Below are positions 36,119 to 39,320 of a stretch of DNA of 39,320 nt, in pieces. The stretch covers positions 1 to 39,320 of the forward strand of contig CAILVY010000257.1 of NCBI GenBank assembly GCA_903837785.1, given 5' to 3'. The notes below the pieces were generated by a model. It was not told the origin of the DNA and did no database searches. It saw only the letters and a program-made list of their open reading frames with translations. The position numbers and the translations under genes were made by a program. Each line of letters starts with the position of its first letter. The first letter of the stretch is position 1. Origin of the DNA: Candidatus Hydrogenedentota bacterium (lineage in GTDB: Bacteria; Hydrogenedentota; Hydrogenedentia; Hydrogenedentales; CAILVY01).

Positions 36119-36811
36119 ATGGCGCGAATCGCGGGGAACTGCCTGGCCATCGCGCTGCTCGCGGCGCTGGCGGGTTGGCAAGATCCATCGGCAGGCGCCA
36201 CGTTGCGCGTTGGCCGGATCGAAGCGGCTTCCGGAAAAGCCGGCATTGAGGTCCCCATCACCCTGGCGGATCTGGATTCCCAAGTAGTCGCCGCCATCCA
36301 GTTCGACCTTCGCTGCGATGCCGGCGCGCTCAAGCTCGAGGACATCGCCCCCGGAGACAACATCGCCAGCGCCGGGAAGAACCTCTCGTCCTTCACCCTG
36401 GATCCCGGCAGGCGCCGCATCATCATCATCGGCATGAATCAGAATCCCGTCCCGGCGGGCGCCCTGGCCGTGCTTCGCCTGAGCGCCGCCGCCGAAGCCG
36501 CGCCGGGCGCCTATCCCATTGACTTGTCCAATCAAATCCTCTCGGATCCCACGGGCGTCGAAATCAAGGCCCGCGCGGAATCCGGCGCCGTTGTCATCGG
36601 CCGCGAAGCGCCGGGGACCATGCCCTCGTCAGCGCCGCGCTGCGGCTGCTTCGGCGGCGCGCTCTCTGACGATGGCTCCAGGAACAATCCGGGCGTCTGG
36701 GCCGCAATGACGGCCCTGCTTCTCTTGTCCGGGCGCCGGAGCCGCACTCACCCTCCGGACCGCGCTCCGGCCAATGCACGCCCCTGGCACGGCACCCCGC
36801 CGCTTGCCTGA
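36119..36811 (+). CDS. Cohesin-domain protein with CGC/transmembrane/basic C-terminal tail
   Basis: A 230-residue protein. Residues 1-28 form a signal peptide (MARIAGNCLAIALLAALAG). Residues 29-162 are a cohesin domain paralogous to the previous one: AGIEVPITLADLDS, AAIQFDL, IIIIGMNQNPVPAGALAVLR and SDPTGVEIKA. The tail has C175-G-C177, a linker, a hydrophobic stretch at about 191-204 (PGVWAAMTALLLLSG) and the basic RRSR at 206-209, then 21 disordered residues. A Cys-rich stretch, one helix and a basic end resemble MYXO-CTERM-type sorting signals, so the protein may be the surface anchor of the set. The start lies two bases after the previous stop with GGCGGA eight bases upstream, so the two genes are co-expressed. 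Confidence 0.82.
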   Translation: MARIAGNCLAIALLAALAGWQDPSAGATLRVGRIEAASGKAGIEVPITLADLDSQVVAAIQFDLRCDAGALKLEDIAPGDNIASAGKNLSSFTLDPGRRRIIIIGMNQNPVPAGALAVLRLSAAAEAAPGAYPIDLSNQILSDPTGVEIKARAESGAVVIGREAPGTMPSSAPRCGCFGGALSDDGSRNNPGVWAAMTALLLLSGRRSRTHPPDRAPANARPWHGTPPLA

Positions 36812-36833
36812 ACGGGGCCCGGGGATCGCGAGA

Positions 36834-36863
36834 GCGACATATGCCCCGGGTTTCTCGTATAAT
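36834..36863 (+). promoter_or_regulatory. Promoter for the HD-GYP gene
   Basis: GCGACA at 36834-36839 and a perfect TATAAT at 36858-36863 are separated by 18 bases. The -10 box overlaps the candidate ATG at 36862, and the start point would fall near 36870, which rules out starts at 36841 and 36862 and favours GTG at 36898. Confidence 0.55.
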
Positions 36864-36897
36864 GGCGCGTCAACGGAACGGCAACCGGAGTGGCGTC

Positions 36898-37899
36898 GTG
36901 CCCAATGTCCAACACACAGACCATGTTCCCGCCCGGCAGGGAGGCGAGTTGTATTACCCGATACGCATCGACTCGATCCGCCTGGACACTGTCCCAGAGT
37001 TTGCGCTGTATTTCCGGGCCGGCCCGACACAGCCCTTCGTCCTCTACTGCGAACGCAGCATTCCGTTCACCCGCGCCGCGCGCAAGCGCCTCGAAACCAA
37101 CCGGGTCGAGCAGCTTTACGTCAAGAGCGCGGAACGCAAGGAATACCACCACTATCTCGCCGGCCATCTCGAGGCCATTCTCCGCGATCCCAAGCTGACG
37201 GTTCGTGAGAAATCCGAAATCCTCTACGATTCCGCCCAGGCCGTCGTCGAGGACGTGCTCAGCACCCCGCCCTCGCGCACCTCGGTCGACCGCGGAAAGG
37301 AAGTCGTGCAGCAGACGATCGGGTTCATGACTTCCGAGGGATTCATGCTCGAGCATCTCCTGCGCACGATTTCCTGCGACTATTATCTCTACACCCACAG
37401 CGTCAATGTGCTCGCATACAGCATCGCCCTGGCCATCCATGCGGGATTCCGGAACACCACGATGTTGCGGGACACCGCCAATGGCGCCCTCCTGCATGAC
37501 ATCGGGAAAAGTGCGATCGACACCCGCATCCTGAACAAACAGAGCGCGTTGACTGCCTCGGAGTGGGAATTACTGCAAGGCCATCCGTCCAAGGGCCACA
37601 GCCAGTTGCGCGAGTTGGGCAGCATCGGCGATATCGCGCTCGACGTGGTCCTGCATCATCATGAACGCCTTGACGGCGGCGGCTATCCCGACGGCCTGAA
37701 GGACTCGGAGATCCAGCCGTACGTCCGGATCGTCACGATAGCCGATGTGTTCGACGCGCTCACGAGTGACCGCTATCATCAGCAGCGAAAGTCCACGTTC
37801 GAAGCGCTCTCCGTCATGAGCCAGGAGATGCGCGGCGCGCTCGATCCTGATCTGCTCCGCGCCTTCGTCGAAGTCATGGGCGCGCGCGTCAAACTCTGA
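36898..37899 (+). CDS. HD-GYP domain cyclic di-GMP phosphodiesterase
   Basis: Probable c-di-GMP hydrolase of 333 residues acting in the cytoplasm. Residues 1-155 are an N-terminal region of about the size of the DUF3391-type segments found before HD-GYP domains, without a named domain. Residues about 160-333 form the HD-GYP domain: H167 in YLYTHSVN, H200-D201-IGK, H229 in QGHPSKGHSQL, and HHHERLDGGGYP with H253-H255, D259 and G262-Y-P264. All expected metal ligands and the GYP triad appear present, so activity is plausible. GTG at 36898 is chosen because CGGAG lies eight bases before it and because the upstream promoter covers the earlier ATG codons. The gene lies six bases from the end of the convergent VWA gene. 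Confidence 0.88.
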   Translation: MPNVQHTDHVPARQGGELYYPIRIDSIRLDTVPEFALYFRAGPTQPFVLYCERSIPFTRAARKRLETNRVEQLYVKSAERKEYHHYLAGHLEAILRDPKLTVREKSEILYDSAQAVVEDVLSTPPSRTSVDRGKEVVQQTIGFMTSEGFMLEHLLRTISCDYYLYTHSVNVLAYSIALAIHAGFRNTTMLRDTANGALLHDIGKSAIDTRILNKQSALTASEWELLQGHPSKGHSQLRELGSIGDIALDVVLHHHERLDGGGYPDGLKDSEIQPYVRIVTIADVFDALTSDRYHQQRKSTFEALSVMSQEMRGALDPDLLRAFVEVMGARVKL

Positions 37900-37905
37900 C
37901 GCGCC

Positions 37906-39138
37906 TCACTTCTCGCTCAGGAACTCCGTCATGCCCTTGACCCCCCCGAGCGTCATGTCCTCCATGTGGAAGAACTCGCGGATGCGGTTGAGCGTGTGAT
38001 GGCCGTACGTGCTGCCCCATTGATCCCGGGGGATCGGATTCAGCCAGCACGCATGCGGAAAGCGATCCGAGAGGCGCTTGAGCCAATACGTGCTCGGCGG
38101 CGTGTTCGCATAGCCATACTGATAGATTTCCCCGCCCGGCAGCTCCAATTCCTCCGGCGCCATCGTGGCATCGCCCAAAATCACGAGGCGCGTATCGTTG
38201 CGGCGCTGCAGGATCTGCTCCGTGGGCACGGACGTCGTGCGCCGGAAATCGCTCCACACCCGCTCGTAGAGCGTGTTGTGAAAGTAGAACGTCGTCAGGT
38301 CCTCGAAGCGTTCGTGCAGCTTCGTGAAAAGCAGGCGCGTAATCTCCACGAAGGGCGTCATCGAGTAGCCGCCATTGTCAATGAACAGCATCACGCTGAT
38401 CTTGTCCCGCAGGTCGCGCTCGAAGACGAGGTCGATCTCGCCCCCGTTCTTCGCGGTCCGCCGGATGGTTTCATCGAGATTCAGGAGATCACGCGGACCC
38501 TCGTTCTTCATGTGCTTCATCGTCTCGAGCGCCTGGCGCAGGTTCTCCGAACGAAGCTGATTCCCCTCCGAATACGCGATGTACCGGCGCTCCCCAATCA
38601 CTTTCAGGGCGCTCCGGTTGCGCGATTCCCCATGCACGCGCACCCCGCGCGCCGCGTTCCCCGAATGCCCGAAAGGCGAATTGCCGCCCGTCCCCACCCA
38701 CTTGCTCCCGCCGTGATGCGCCTCCATCTGTTCACGGACCGTCTCCCAGAAACGGCGCATCAGCTCGTCCGCGTCGTACTCCCAATACGCCTTGCGCGGC
38801 AGCTTCCCCGAGGCAAGCTGTTCCTCCAGCCACTTCTTGAACTGCTTCGTGTTGAACAACTCAAAATCGCCCTCCGCCACCGCCGGAATGTCCACCCCGT
38901 AGAAATAAAACGCGAAGGCGCGCTCGAATGCGTCCATGTGCTCGACCCGCCGCACGAAGACAAGCCGCGTGAACACAAACAGGTCGTCCAGGCAGGAGAC
39001 CACCCCCTTCTCCAGCCCTTTGTTCAACTCAAGCAGATCTTTCGGACCCGCCGGCACGCCATACTCCCGCAGCAACGCCACAAAATCCACAAAGAGCGCA
39101 TTGCCGCCGGACAACGCCGTGTTAGAAGATGCATTCAT
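37906..39138 (-). CDS. CoxE-like von Willebrand factor A domain protein
   Basis: A 410-residue protein of the CoxE/VWA_CoxE type. Residues about 10-140 are helical; GTGGNSPFG at 149-157 is a motif often seen in this group; the VWA region begins near 245 with the MIDAS-like D254-NGGYS-M (a variant of DxSxS), continuing through TTFYFHNTLYERVW and RLVILGDATMAPEEL. Such proteins usually work with a MoxR-family AAA ATPase in assembling or activating a protein complex, but no ATPase gene is in the window. I chose ATG at 39138; starts at 39147 (ATG) or 39168 (GTG) are possible and no clear ribosome site separates them. It is convergent with the HD-GYP gene. Confidence 0.8.
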   Translation of the reverse strand: MNASSNTALSGGNALFVDFVALLREYGVPAGPKDLLELNKGLEKGVVSCLDDLFVFTRLVFVRRVEHMDAFERAFAFYFYGVDIPAVAEGDFELFNTKQFKKWLEEQLASGKLPRKAYWEYDADELMRRFWETVREQMEAHHGGSKWVGTGGNSPFGHSGNAARGVRVHGESRNRSALKVIGERRYIAYSEGNQLRSENLRQALETMKHMKNEGPRDLLNLDETIRRTAKNGGEIDLVFERDLRDKISVMLFIDNGGYSMTPFVEITRLLFTKLHERFEDLTTFYFHNTLYERVWSDFRRTTSVPTEQILQRRNDTRLVILGDATMAPEELELPGGEIYQYGYANTPPSTYWLKRLSDRFPHACWLNPIPRDQWGSTYGHHTLNRIREFFHMEDMTLGGVKGMTEFLSEK

Positions 39139-39264
39139 GCCGCTCATAGTGCCATGCCCGCCCCGCACGCGGCAAGACTCTCGGCAGTCCGGTCCTCAAG
39201 AAATCGATGGGAAGGCTTCCCGTTGTCATGGAGAAGCCTCCCCCGAAAGGACTGCAAAGTGTGC

Positions 39265-39320
39265 TTAGCGCGTCTTGGCGACCTCGCGCGCGATGACGAG
39301 GCGCTGGATCTCCTGCGTGC
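39265..39320 (-). CDS. C-terminal end of an acyl-CoA dehydrogenase, remainder outside the window
   Basis: Only the last 17 codons are visible. The minus-strand reading ends TQEIQRLVIAREVAKTR followed by TAA at 39265-39267. The T-x-EIQR-x-x-IAR ending is characteristic of acyl-CoA dehydrogenases, which oxidise acyl-CoA in beta-oxidation or branched-chain amino acid breakdown. Substrate length cannot be judged from this fragment. It lies upstream of the VWA gene on the same strand. Confidence 0.7.
   Translation of the reverse strand, partial: TQEIQRLVIAREVAKTR

Overview
The window is GC-rich, densely coding bacterial chromosome with no gap above about 200 bases and no visible tRNA, rRNA, IS element, prophage or CRISPR array. 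The gene mix suggests an uncultured heterotroph of the PVC/FCB neighbourhood: secreted glycan enzymes of DUF4838 and beta-propeller type, secreted sugar-isomerase-like proteins, small dockerin and cohesin proteins, a tandem SLSELLR module that I associate from memory with Hydrogenedentota or Lentisphaerae-like genomes, a bacterial G1P dehydrogenase and a eukaryote-like IleRS. I favour Candidatus Hydrogenedentota, but this is inference without a database search.

Layout. 1-5127: a 5'-truncated rhamnulokinase, a fused beta-lactamase-fold/NamZ muropeptide-recycling protein, and a convergent MATE exporter. 5283-8992: a likely four-gene operon of a pseudo-receiver/Fis-type regulator, glycerol-1-phosphate dehydrogenase, an unknown exported helical protein and an unknown polytopic membrane protein. 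9192-11013: a PAS/coiled-coil protein and a secreted xylose-isomerase-fold protein followed by a strong intrinsic terminator. 11116-13687 (minus): PilZ protein then a two-domain acyltransferase/alpha-beta-hydrolase. 13886-18164 (plus): ribokinase-family kinase, pentulose/hexulose-phosphate epimerase, YibQ-type divergent polysaccharide deacetylase and TsaD in one tight operon. 18173-22223 (minus): Rel/SpoT then UvrB. 22392-27067: secreted beta-propeller glycosidase-like protein and IleRS type 2. 27250-33029: UroD-family methyltransferase-like protein, DUF1330 protein, aldehyde dehydrogenase and a large secreted DUF4838 protein. 33112-36811: DUF2905 membrane protein followed by four exported proteins carrying dockerin or cohesin modules. 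36898-39320: HD-GYP phosphodiesterase, CoxE-like VWA protein and the C-terminal tail of an acyl-CoA dehydrogenase.

The most notable system is the run at 33450-36811. Two exported dockerin-type proteins are followed by a cohesin protein ending in a tandem SLSELLR module, and then by a second cohesin protein with a CGC-transmembrane-basic C-terminal tail. This looks like a compact, non-cellulosomal surface-attachment set: cargo, adaptor and anchor. Other notable architectures are the NamZ fusion, the acyltransferase-hydrolase fusion in an operon with a c-di-GMP receptor, the phosphosite-substituted regulator ahead of G1P dehydrogenase, and a predicted leaderless promoter for the DUF2905 gene.
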